A stretch of 17,508 bases of DNA, from NCBI RefSeq assembly GCF_040605455.1, contig NZ_JBEXCV010000169.1, forward strand, positions 1 to 17,508. Reading direction: 5' to 3'. The notes under the pieces are model-generated. The model was not told where the DNA came from. It was given only the letters and a program-made list of their open reading frames with translations, and made no database searches. Shown here one piece after another: positions 6,226-13,351 of this stretch. The position numbers and the translations under genes were made by a program. Source of the DNA: Embleya sp040605455. Its GTDB lineage: Bacteria; Actinomycetota; Actinomycetes; Streptomycetales; Streptomycetaceae. Position 1 is the stretch's first letter. Each line of letters opens with the position of its first letter.

Positions 6226-7332
6226 ATGAACGACACCGATGGTTTCGACCGCACCCCCTTCGTGGCGATGTCCCCGCAGTCCGTGCTGCGGGTGCGCTCG
6301 CCCGCGGACCTGGTGGAGGCCGTGCCGTATCTGATCGGGGTGCGGCCCACCGACAGCGTGGTGCTGCTGGGCATCCTGCCGGGTGAGCGCAGTCGGGTCG
6401 GCCCGGTGTTGCGCCACGACCTGCCGCAGCCGGCCGATTTCGAGCCCGCCGCCCGGCACTTCGCCCGACTGCTGGTGCGCACCGGCGCGTGCGGCGTGGC
6501 GGTCGCGATGTATCCGGACGGTGCCGAGGCGATGGCGCCGGCCACGGGAGGGACGGCGCCCGAGGCCGGGTCGGCGCCGGCCGTCGAGCGGCTGAGGCCG
6601 CTGCACACGGCGATCGTCCACGCGTGTGGCACGCACGCGATCGAGGTGCGCGAGGCGGTGTGTGTGACCGCCGCGCGCTGGTGGTCCTACGGCTGTACGG
6701 ATACCCGGTGCTGCCCGGCCGAGGGCACCTTGCTGCGCACCGAACGCAGCTCCACGGTCGCCGCGACGGCGGTCTGGGCGGGACTGCCCGAGCCGGTGTC
6801 GTTGGCCGAGCTGGTGCGCCGCTTCCGGCCGCCGGAGTACGCGATGCGGGAGCTGATGCTGGGGGCGTACGAGAGCGTGCGGGGCGAGTCCCAGGGGTTC
6901 GCGGTGGGGCGCACGCTGACCGCGCTGGCCGGCCACCGTGCGCGGTTCCGGGCCGGCGACACCACGATCGAACCGGCCGAGGCGGCGCGGCTGGTGCTGG
7001 GGCTGAGCGATGCGCGGGTGCGCGACGAGGCGATGGCCTGGCACGGCGAGCAGCCGGGCGACGCCGACGACGTGGCCCTGCTCGCGCTGTGGACCGCGCT
7101 GGCCCGCCGGGCCTTCGCCCCCGCCTCCGCTCCGCCGCTCACCCTTGCCGCGTGGGCGGCCTGGACGATCGGCGACGGCGTGCTGGCCCGGGTCGCGGTG
7201 ACCCGGGCGCTGCGGGCCGACGCCGGGTACACGATGGCGCGGTTGCTGCACTCGGCGATCAACAGCCCGCTGAGCGCGGCCGAGGTGCGCCGAAGGATCT
7301 TTCGCGATGCCGTGACCAACCGGGCGCCGTGA
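6226..7332 (+). CDS. DUF4192 domain-containing protein
   Basis: 368 residues, ATG start. An upstream TTG at 6136 gives an atypical basic extension, so 6226 is preferred. The opening VLRVRSPADLVEAVPYLIG and DSVVLLGIL are the hallmark of DUF4192, as is the middle block with RWWSYGCTDTRCCPAEGTLL, which contains three clustered cysteines. The C-terminal third is helical (LALWTALARRAF, TLAAWAAWTIGDG). The family is widespread in actinobacteria, soluble, and has no established function known to me. Length fits the family. Residues of about 103-120 (ATGGTAPEAGSAPA) form a low-complexity insertion. The gene is monocistronic by spacing: 136 bases from the reductase and 122 from the next gene, the latter gap holding a palindrome. 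Confidence 0.88.
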   Translation: MNDTDGFDRTPFVAMSPQSVLRVRSPADLVEAVPYLIGVRPTDSVVLLGILPGERSRVGPVLRHDLPQPADFEPAARHFARLLVRTGACGVAVAMYPDGAEAMAPATGGTAPEAGSAPAVERLRPLHTAIVHACGTHAIEVREAVCVTAARWWSYGCTDTRCCPAEGTLLRTERSSTVAATAVWAGLPEPVSLAELVRRFRPPEYAMRELMLGAYESVRGESQGFAVGRTLTALAGHRARFRAGDTTIEPAEAARLVLGLSDARVRDEAMAWHGEQPGDADDVALLALWTALARRAFAPASAPPLTLAAWAAWTIGDGVLARVAVTRALRADAGYTMARLLHSAINSPLSAAEVRRRIFRDAVTNRAP

Positions 7333-7353
7333 CCGTTGGGGGGCCGGGGCCAC

Positions 7354-7375
7354 ATGTCGATCGACCGGTCGACAT
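7354..7375. promoter_or_regulatory. Nested palindrome upstream of the debranching-like gene
   Basis: ATGTCGA (7354-7360) pairs with TCGACAT (7369-7375). Inside, TCGACCGGTCGA (7361-7372) is a perfect 12-bp palindrome. The site is 22 bases after the DUF4192 stop and 80 bases before the next start. It could be an operator or a terminator; tight nesting without a loop favours a dimeric protein site. Confidence 0.35.
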
Positions 7376-7454
7376 CGGGACGGTACCGCCGCCGGAGCCG
7401 GTGCGGGGAAGCCCGATCCCGCTCGCGCGGGCCCATGAGAAGCGGGAGACGAGC

Positions 7455-9404
7455 GTGGTGAGCGTGAGCACGACCCCACATCCCGTCGCACACGACGCGC
7501 TCGTCTGCGTGGACGCCCCGGGCATGGCGATCAGTGGGCTCGACGGGCAACTGCGCGGGCACGGCGTGCAGGGCATCTACCACGACGGGCGGCGCACGCT
7601 CTCGCGCGTCGTGCTGACCATCGGCGGCACCGAGCCCGAACCGCTGTCCGGACACGTGGTCGCGGCCGACACCGTGCGCTACCTCGCGATGCGCCGATTC
7701 GCCGCGGACTCGCCCGACCCCGGCCTGGTGATCGAGCGCACTCGCCACGCCGCCGGCCGGGAGCGGCTCGTGCTGCGCAACACCGGGCGCCGGGTGCTGC
7801 GCTTTTCGGTCGAACTGGCCCTGGGTACCGACCTGATCCCGCTCGACGCGCTGCGAGCCGGACACCGCCCGACCGAACTGCCGGCCCGGGTCGCCGCGGC
7901 GGGTCTGGGGTGGAGCGCACCGGACGGGACGAGCGTGCGGGCGAGCGCCGAGCCGGCGCCGGACACCGCGCTGGCCGCCACCGCGACGCTGCGCTGGGAC
8001 GTCGACCTGGAGCCGGCCCGCTCGTGGGCGGTCGAACTGCGCGTGGCTGCCGACCCGGTTCCCGGTCGACCCGGCCCGCGCGCCTTCTCCGGCCGGCCGC
8101 CGTGGACGCAGCCCCGGGTGCGCTGCGACGACGTGCGGGTCGCGGCCTGGCTCGACCAGGGACTGCGCGACCTGCGGGCGCTGCTCGCCGTCCCCGATCC
8201 CGACCTGCCGACCGCGCCGCTGCCCGCCGCGGGCGCGCCGTGGCAACTGGCCCCCACCGGGCGCGACGCGCTGTGGACGGCCCGGATGTTGTTGCCGCTG
8301 GGCACCCGATTCGCGAGCGGTGTGCTGCGGTTGCTCGCGGCCCGCCAAGGCGTGCGCGCGCAGCCGCGCGGCGGCGAGGACCCCGGGCGGATCCCGCACA
8401 CCCTGGGCCGGGCCGGCGAACCGGCCCGCTACGACTGCGCGGGCTCGACCGCGCTGTTCGTCACGCTGTTCGGCGAAGCCTGGCGCTGGGGACTGCCCGC
8501 CGCCGAGGCCGGCGCACTGCTGCCCGCGCTCGGCCGTGCGCTCGGGCACCTTTCCCGCACGTTGGGCGAGCGGCCGGGCGACTTCGTCCGGCTCGGCCCC
8601 GAGGGGCCCGCGCCGTGCGAACTCCAGGCACAGACCTATGAGGCCGCGCGGCACGGCGCGGCCCTGCTGGACGCGCACGGCCTGCCGGGCGCGGGCGCCT
8701 TGCGGGAACGGGCCGAGCAACTCGGCGTCGCCTTCCGCCGGGCGTTTCGCGCCGAGGACGCGGCGGGTGAGTACTACGCGGCGGCGCTCGACCCCGCCGG
8801 CCGGCCGATCACCGTGGCCTCGTCCGCGATGGCGCACCTGCCCGGCAGCGGCATCCTGGACGACACCGGCAATCGGGCGGTGGCCCGCCGGTTGACCGCG
8901 CCCGACCTGGACTGCGGCTGGGGGCTGCGCGGCACGTCGGCCCGGATGCCCGGCTACCACCCGCTCGCCGCCCGAGGCGGCGTGGTGCGCGCCCACGACA
9001 CGTGCGTGGCCGCCGCCGGACTCGCCGACGCGGGCCATCTCGACGCCGCGCAACAACTGTTCGCCGGGCTGTTGCACGCCGCACCGTGGTTCCAGTACCG
9101 GTTGCCGGAGATGCACGCGGGCGAACAGCGCGCGGAAGGCCACGCTCCGGTGGCCCACCCCCTGGCATGCCGGCCGTTCGCGCGTGCGGCCGGGGCGATC
9201 CTGCCGGTCCTGGTGGCCTTTGCCGGGATCCTGCCGGACGTCCCGGCCGGTCGGGTCACCGTGCGCCCGGCCGGCCCGCTGGACATCGGCGAGCTCGAAC
9301 TACGCGATCTGTGCGTGGCCGGCGAGCCGTTCACGGTTCGGGTCAACCGGGCCGGTCAGGCGATCGTGGAGGCGGCGGCGGAGGGCATCCGGTTGGCGAT
9401 CTGA
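7455..9404 (+). CDS. Glycogen-debranching N-terminal domain / amylo-alpha-1,6-glucosidase-like protein
   Basis: 649 residues from the GTG at 7455, six bases after GGGAG (7444-7448); GTGs at 7458 and 7464 are alternatives. Residues about 10-215 form the beta-rich debranching-enzyme N-terminal domain (GLDGQLRGHGVQGIYHDGRRTLSR, VIERTRHAAGRERLVLRNTG). About 225-649 is an alpha/alpha-toroid. Family landmarks are kept at GGEDPGRIPHTLG (about 305), ALFVTLFGEAWRWGLP (about 332), CELQAQTYEAA and HPLACRPFARAAGA (about 568). Two motifs I expect look altered: the usual YYGTVDATPLF appears as YDCAGSTALF (326-335), and the NQGWKDSGD stretch is missing, replaced near 370 by GERPGDFVRLG. Enzymes of this group hydrolyse alpha-1,6-glucosidic branches; whether this one does is uncertain. 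No other glycogen gene is adjacent. Confidence 0.85.
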   Translation: MVSVSTTPHPVAHDALVCVDAPGMAISGLDGQLRGHGVQGIYHDGRRTLSRVVLTIGGTEPEPLSGHVVAADTVRYLAMRRFAADSPDPGLVIERTRHAAGRERLVLRNTGRRVLRFSVELALGTDLIPLDALRAGHRPTELPARVAAAGLGWSAPDGTSVRASAEPAPDTALAATATLRWDVDLEPARSWAVELRVAADPVPGRPGPRAFSGRPPWTQPRVRCDDVRVAAWLDQGLRDLRALLAVPDPDLPTAPLPAAGAPWQLAPTGRDALWTARMLLPLGTRFASGVLRLLAARQGVRAQPRGGEDPGRIPHTLGRAGEPARYDCAGSTALFVTLFGEAWRWGLPAAEAGALLPALGRALGHLSRTLGERPGDFVRLGPEGPAPCELQAQTYEAARHGAALLDAHGLPGAGALRERAEQLGVAFRRAFRAEDAAGEYYAAALDPAGRPITVASSAMAHLPGSGILDDTGNRAVARRLTAPDLDCGWGLRGTSARMPGYHPLAARGGVVRAHDTCVAAAGLADAGHLDAAQQLFAGLLHAAPWFQYRLPEMHAGEQRAEGHAPVAHPLACRPFARAAGAILPVLVAFAGILPDVPAGRVTVRPAGPLDIGELELRDLCVAGEPFTVRVNRAGQAIVEAAAEGIRLAI

Positions 9405-9492
9405 ACCGCGCGACCCGGTGACGCGACGCCACCGCCCGCGTGCGCGGGGTATGCCGAGCGATCGGGAATCCGTTTTATCGTCAGCCAGACAG

Positions 9493-9513
9493 CTAGTGCC
9501 CTCCGGGCACTAG
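9493..9513 (+). promoter_or_regulatory. Perfect 9-bp inverted repeat overlapping the Nudix ribosome-binding site
   Basis: CTAGTGCCC and GGGCACTAG flank TCC. The right arm overlaps the Shine-Dalgarno-like AGGA (9512-9515), and the ATG is nine bases further on. Either a dimeric repressor or an RNA hairpin here would block translation or transcription of the Nudix gene. Autoregulation by the encoded winged-helix protein is an inference. Confidence 0.55.
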
Positions 9514-9522
9514 GATCGCCCC

Positions 9523-10230
9523 ATGCCGCGCTCCGAGACCTCGCTCTTTCCGCCCTTCGGAGTCACCGTGGATCTCGTCGTCCTTACGGTGCGCGAGCAC
9601 GCGCTGAGTGCCTTGACCATCCGCCGGGGCGAGCCGCCGTTCCAGGGCACGTGGGCGCTGCCCGGCGGCTTCGTGCGCGAGGGCGAGGGCCTGGAGGCCG
9701 CTGCGGCGCGGGAACTCGCCGAGGAGACCGGCCTGGACCGGCTGCCGGTGCACCTGGAGCAACTCGCCACCTTCGGCGACCCCGGCCGCGATCCGCGGAT
9801 GCGCGTGGTCAGCGTGGCCTACCTGGTCCTGGCCCCGGATCTGCCCGCCCCGCGCCCCGGCGGCGACGCGGCCGGCGCGCGCTGGTCCTCGGTCGGCGAA
9901 CTGCTCGGCGACGGCAGCCGGCTCGCCTTCGACCACGGGCGGATCCTGGAGGACGGCGTCGAGCGCGCCCGCTCCAAGATCGAGTACTCCTCGCTCGCCG
10001 CCGCCTTCTGCCCCGAGGAGTTCACCGTCGGCGAGCTGCGCCGGGTCTACGAGGCGGTGTGGGGCGTGGCCCTGGATCCGCGCAACTTCCACCGCAAGGT
10101 GACCGGCACGCCCGACTTCCTGGTGCCCACCGGCGGCACCACCACCCGGCAGGGCGGCCGGCCGGCCCAACTGTTCCGGCGCGGCTCCGCGGAGAAGCTC
10201 AACCCACCGATGTTGCGCCCCGAGGCCTGA
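9523..10230 (+). CDS. Nudix hydrolase with C-terminal winged helix (NrtR-type)
   Basis: 235 residues, ATG start with AGGA seven bases before. Residues 10-140 are a Nudix domain with an intact Nudix box from Gly49 to Leu71 (Gx5Ex7REUxEExGU satisfied; Glu64, Glu67 and Glu68 present). Residues about 155-225 (FTVGELRRVYEAVWG, NFHRKV, LFRR) form the winged-helix domain seen in NrtR regulators. NrtR proteins sense ADP-ribose or related NAD metabolites and repress NAD-related genes; many have lost Nudix catalysis, while this one keeps the metal-binding glutamates and could be an active pyrophosphatase. The palindrome at 9493-9513 fits self-repression. No NAD biosynthesis gene is in the window, so its targets would be elsewhere. 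Confidence 0.85.
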   Translation: MPRSETSLFPPFGVTVDLVVLTVREHALSALTIRRGEPPFQGTWALPGGFVREGEGLEAAAARELAEETGLDRLPVHLEQLATFGDPGRDPRMRVVSVAYLVLAPDLPAPRPGGDAAGARWSSVGELLGDGSRLAFDHGRILEDGVERARSKIEYSSLAAAFCPEEFTVGELRRVYEAVWGVALDPRNFHRKVTGTPDFLVPTGGTTTRQGGRPAQLFRRGSAEKLNPPMLRPEA

Positions 10231-10266
10231 CCGACCCGGCCGCGGTCGCGCCTTCGGCGTCGCCCG

Positions 10267-10287
10267 GCACCCGCCGCCGGCGGGTGC
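10267..10287. terminator. Bidirectional hairpin between convergent genes
   Basis: GCACCCGCC (10267-10275) and GGCGGGTGC (10279-10287) form a perfect 9-bp stem over a three-base loop. It lies 36 bases after the Nudix stop and 24 bases past the end of the minus-strand gene. No U-tract. Confidence 0.7.
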
Positions 10288-10311
10288 GTGCCGGCAAGGG
10301 TGTCCGCCCGG

Positions 10312-10767
10312 TCAGCCCTGGCCGCCCAGATCGAGTCCGTCCGCGTCGTAGGCGAGTTGCGCGTCCCGGCTGCGGTGGCGACCCAGCATCACGAGCAACT
10401 CCACCACCCGCGTTTGCAGCGCCGGCGGCCAACCCGCGACGCCCTGCGGTCCGTGGGCGATGCCCGCAAGGAGGTCGTCCAAGAGCAGGCCGAGCCGGGT
10501 GTGTTCATCCCGCAGCCGCCACACCGCGGGTTCGAACCTGGGATCCGCGCGCCGCACTTCTTCGTAGAGGCCGTCGGGCCCTTCGGTGGCCGCGACGTGT
10601 TCGTACAAATCGGCCCGCAGTTGGCGCAGCCCCGCGCACAGCGCGGCCACCCGGCGCGGGCCCGCCTGGTTGGCGACCAGGCCGTCACGGACGATCAACA
10701 ACGCGTCGTCGAGGTCGCCCCGCCTGCGGCGGACGGCGTCCAGGACGCCCGGATCGGGAACAGACAT
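10312..10767 (-). CDS. Small helical protein, possibly hemerythrin-like
   Basis: 151 residues, ATG at 10767 preceded by GGAGG five bases away. Predicted as a four-helix bundle: helices near 8-32, 38-61, 78-101 and 116-140, with no membrane segment. His57, Glu62, His89 and His131 sit at roughly the places where hemerythrin-type domains put metal ligands, but the HxxxE spacing is not kept, so metal binding is doubtful. The C-terminal string LGRHRSRDAQLAYDADGLDLGG resembles an ending I recall from streptomycete proteins with a RHRQRGADLVYEAY...DIGG tail. Function is unknown. It is divergent from the ABC operon and shares an AT-rich promoter region with it. Confidence 0.7.
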   Translation of the reverse strand: MSVPDPGVLDAVRRRRGDLDDALLIVRDGLVANQAGPRRVAALCAGLRQLRADLYEHVAATEGPDGLYEEVRRADPRFEPAVWRLRDEHTRLGLLLDDLLAGIAHGPQGVAGWPPALQTRVVELLVMLGRHRSRDAQLAYDADGLDLGGQG

Positions 10768-10882
10768 GCCGACCTCCAGTGGCGGTACTCGGCGGTACCT
10801 CGATGGTCCTCCAGGACCAGGCGGCCTGTCCAGGTTCGGCGGACTTTTCCGCAGCTCGCCGATATGCCATCAAATGCCGGGA

Positions 10883-10911
10883 AAATTATGATTTCGCCGG
10901 TATGTTGCCAA
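10883..10911 (-). promoter_or_regulatory. Sigma-70-type promoter for the minus-strand helical protein gene
   Basis: On the minus strand TTGGCA (10911-10906), a 17-base spacer and TAATTT (10888-10883) make a good HrdB-type promoter in an AT-rich patch. Transcription would start about 110 bases before the ATG at 10767. On the plus strand TTGCCA (10905-10910) overlaps the same -35, possibly for the ABC operon, but its -10 is not clear. Confidence 0.5.
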
Positions 10912-10942
10912 AGATCCATAGATCTCCCGTATTCGGGGTGAC

Positions 10943-10948
10943 GAGGAG
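10943..10948 (+). promoter_or_regulatory. Ribosome-binding site deciding the ABC ATPase start
   Basis: GAGGAG lies two bases before an ATG at 10951 and eight bases before the ATG at 10957. The second spacing is normal and gives the usual opening MIQTRALTKRYGG, so 10957 is chosen. Confidence 0.6.
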
Positions 10949-10956
10949 CGATGGCG

Positions 10957-12444
10957 ATGATCCAGACACGCGCGCTGACCAAGAGATACGGCGGCATCGT
11001 GGCCGTCGACGACCTGTCCTTCGATGTGCTCCCCGGCAGGGTCACGGCGCTGCTCGGGCCAAACGGCGCGGGCAAGTCGACCGTCCTGCGGCTGATGCTC
11101 GACCTCGAGCGCGGTGGGGGCGAGACGCTGTACGACGGCCGACGCTACCGCCGGCTGCGCCGACCCGGCGCCGAGGTCGGCGCCTGCGTGGGCCTCTTCG
11201 GCGCACATCCGGGACGCCGCGTCCGGGCGCACCTGCGGATGCTCGCGGCGGCCGGTCGGATCCCGGCCCGCCGAGTGGACGAGGTGCTCGACCTGGTCGG
11301 GCTGACCCCGGTGGCCCGCGCTCGGATCCGGGTGCTCTCGGCGGGTGCGCTCGGCCGACTCGGGCTGGCCGGCGCGCTGCTCGGCGATCCGGGCACGTTG
11401 GTGCTGGACGAACCCGCGATCGGCCTGGACCCGCAGGGGGTGCGCTGGCTGCGCGACTTCCTGCGCGCCTATGCGGACGATGGCCGTACGGTCCTGGTCG
11501 CCGGGCACATCCTGGCCGAGACCGCGCACTGCGCGGATCGGGTCCTGGTGATCAGCCGGGGCCGCCTGATCGCGGACGAGTCGGCGGCCGACTTCCTGCG
11601 CCGCGGGGCGCGAGCCGGAGTTTCGGTGCGTACGCCGCAGGTGGCGCGGTTGTCCGCGCTGTTGCGGACCGAGGGCGTGCACGCCACTCGCTCCGACGGC
11701 ACCTCGCTCACCGTGACCGGTGCCGATCGGGCCAGGGTCGGCGAGATCGCCTTCCGCGGCGGGATCCTGCTGCACGAGTTGGTCGAACGCGAGCCCGGGG
11801 TCGGCGACGCGTTCACCGATGTGATCACCCTCGGGCGCGAGCGTAGGCGGACCGGCGAGGACGAGGATTCGCGCAGGGGACGCTCGACCGGGCTCGACTC
11901 GGCGAGCCGGCCCACCGAGGAGCTCGTCGGACTCGGATCCGAGTACACCCGCGCGACGCCGGCGGGCCCGACGCTCACCGGCGCGGCGCCGTCGGCCGCA
12001 CCCGGGACGGGGCTCGACACCGACCCTGACCCCGATCCCGATCCCGACCCTGACCCCGACCCTGACCCCGATCCCGACCTCGATCCCGATCCGCACCCGG
12101 CTCGAGCACGAACGGAGGCCCTGCGGGCAGCCACGCCGAAAGCCACGCCGGCGACCCGCCGCGACAACGCCCCGATCACCGTGCCCGAGGCCCCTGGGAT
12201 CATCGAGTCGGGCACCGCCCCCGGCACCGCCTCCGCCGCCGACCCGAACACCCGGGCGTCCGTCGCGCCGTGCACGCGTCCGGCCGACGCCGACGCCGAC
12301 ATCGCAACCGGCGCCCGTACCCGCCGAAGCAGCGAGCCGGACCCGAACGAGGTGCCCGCCGCGCTGCCGCCGAGGCGCCGATTCGCCCGCACCTGGCGTT
12401 CCACCGAGCACGCCGGACAGACCGACGAGGTGAGAAGCGCATGA
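10957..12444 (+). CDS. ABC transporter ATP-binding protein with long disordered tail
   Basis: 495 residues. Residues 1-293 are an ATPase of the drug/antibiotic-export type that energises a small membrane partner. Walker A is GPNGAGKS (34-41), Walker B LVLDEP (148-153), D-loop GLDPQG, H-loop His184. The signature is LSAGAL (128-133) rather than the usual LSGGQ/LSGGM, and the Q-loop stretch VGLFGAHPGR has no Gln, as in some exporters of this class. Residues 294-495 are a low-complexity tail rich in Asp, Pro, Arg, Thr and Ala, with a run of Asp-Pro pairs. Related ATPases normally end near 300 residues. The last codons overlap the permease start by four bases (ATGA), indicating translational coupling. 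Substrate cannot be told. Confidence 0.9.
   Translation: MIQTRALTKRYGGIVAVDDLSFDVLPGRVTALLGPNGAGKSTVLRLMLDLERGGGETLYDGRRYRRLRRPGAEVGACVGLFGAHPGRRVRAHLRMLAAAGRIPARRVDEVLDLVGLTPVARARIRVLSAGALGRLGLAGALLGDPGTLVLDEPAIGLDPQGVRWLRDFLRAYADDGRTVLVAGHILAETAHCADRVLVISRGRLIADESAADFLRRGARAGVSVRTPQVARLSALLRTEGVHATRSDGTSLTVTGADRARVGEIAFRGGILLHELVEREPGVGDAFTDVITLGRERRRTGEDEDSRRGRSTGLDSASRPTEELVGLGSEYTRATPAGPTLTGAAPSAAPGTGLDTDPDPDPDPDPDPDPDPDPDLDPDPHPARARTEALRAATPKATPATRRDNAPITVPEAPGIIESGTAPGTASAADPNTRASVAPCTRPADADADIATGARTRRSSEPDPNEVPAALPPRRRFARTWRSTEHAGQTDEVRSA
12022..12099 (+). repeat. Asp-Pro dipeptide repeat (hexanucleotide-type microsatellite)
   Basis: 26 codons encode nine Asp-Pro pairs, one Asp-Leu, two Asp-Pro and one His-Pro. 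The DNA is a degenerate GAYCCN hexamer array (GACCCT, GACCCC, GATCCC). It is in frame in the ATPase tail. Mixed codons imply age or selection on the protein, though slippage could still change its length. Confidence 0.85.
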
Positions 12445-13199
12445 GCGCGATCGCATACGAATTCGTGCGGGCCCGCAGCCTGCGCACGACATGGGGCGGC
12501 CTCCTGGGCCTGCTCGCGCTCGCCGCCGGCGCCACATGGGTGGCGGTCCGCCAGGCCGGCGCCGTCTCGATCGGCTCAGGCGAGGCGGCCCACCTGGTCA
12601 CCGCGGGACCCGGCCACACCCCCGTGCTGATTCCCGCGATCATGCTGGCGACCGCCCTCGCCTGCGCGCGCGAGCAACGCCGGGAGGCACTGCCCAGCCT
12701 GTTGCTCGCGTTGCCCCGGCGCGGTCGGGTGTACCTGGTCAAGGTGGTCGGCACCGCGGTCGCGGCCGTCGCGGTCGCCGTCCTGGCGGTGGCCGCGAGC
12801 GTCGGCACGGCCCGCGCCGTATTCGGCCCGACCTTCTTGGAAACCGCGGCGATCGAGGCCCCGGCACCGCGGATTTTGGCAGGATTCGTCGCCTACGTGC
12901 TGTGCGCCGCCGTCCTCGGCCTGGCGATCGGCACCTTGTCCCGCGGCGCCCCACTGATCGCGATCGCCGCCGCGGCGCTGCCCGCCGGAGCCGAGCGGCT
13001 GATCGCGGCGGCCGTTTCGGCCGGTGCCCCGCCGGCGTACCGAGACCTCGTGCGTTACCTTCCGTTCCGCGCCGCGGACCGTATGCTCGCCGTCGCCGAC
13101 GGCGACCTGCCGCCGGTGGTGGACGGCTCGGTCCTGGCCGGAACCACGCTCGTGCTCACCGTGCTCGCGATGATCACGTTCGTGCGCCGCCGAGCCTAG
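12441..13199 (+). CDS. ABC transporter permease subunit
   Basis: 252 residues, about six membrane helices, at roughly 18-36, 60-76, 100-122, 145-165, 170-192 and 229-248. The loop between helices 2 and 3 (REQRREALPSLLLALPRRGRVYLVK) is the cytoplasmic E-rich coupling stretch common in ABC-2-type permeases, where a RxxGTxxSLLxxPxRxxxxxAK-like string contacts the ATPase. The ATG overlaps the ATPase stop by four bases. The pair probably forms a dimeric exporter in the cytoplasmic membrane, of unknown substrate. A strong hairpin follows five bases after the stop. No transcriptional regulator is within the operon; the FadR-type gene downstream has its own unit. Confidence 0.85.
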   Translation: MSAIAYEFVRARSLRTTWGGLLGLLALAAGATWVAVRQAGAVSIGSGEAAHLVTAGPGHTPVLIPAIMLATALACAREQRREALPSLLLALPRRGRVYLVKVVGTAVAAVAVAVLAVAASVGTARAVFGPTFLETAAIEAPAPRILAGFVAYVLCAAVLGLAIGTLSRGAPLIAIAAAALPAGAERLIAAAVSAGAPPAYRDLVRYLPFRAADRMLAVADGDLPPVVDGSVLAGTTLVLTVLAMITFVRRRA

Positions 13200-13203
13200 G
13201 ACG

Positions 13204-13226
13204 TGTCCGGCGGATCCCGCCGGACA
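13204..13226 (+). terminator. Hairpin terminator of the ABC operon
   Basis: TGTCCGGCGG (13204-13213) and CCGCCGGACA (13217-13226) form a perfect 10-bp stem over the three-base loop ATC, five bases after the permease stop. No U-tract. Confidence 0.8.
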
Positions 13227-13351
13227 GGGCCTGGCCGGTTCCGACGGACGTCACACTTTCGGACGATCGACCCGCAAGGTAGATCACCCTTTCGTGTGTT
13301 TTTCAGCCGAGAGCGGGTTTGCTGCTCAAGCCGGACCCGTTCGAGGCCGAG

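Noticed and set aside
3858..6632. 924-residue open frame on the minus strand
   Set aside because: It spans recQ in another frame and the reductase and DUF4192 genes antisense; composition is Arg/Gly/Ala-rich noise, without any family motif.
6687..9158. 823-residue minus-strand open frame
   Set aside because: Antisense shadow of the DUF4192 and debranching-like genes, with low-complexity GC-driven composition.
10782..10830. Direct GGCGGTAC repeats and GGTCCT/AGGACC inverted repeat
   Set aside because: Short and GC-rich; expected by chance at this composition, and they lie in the leader of the minus-strand gene without other support.
12022..12099. Repeat array as a possible CRISPR
   Set aside because: The unit is six bases without spacers and is in frame inside a gene.
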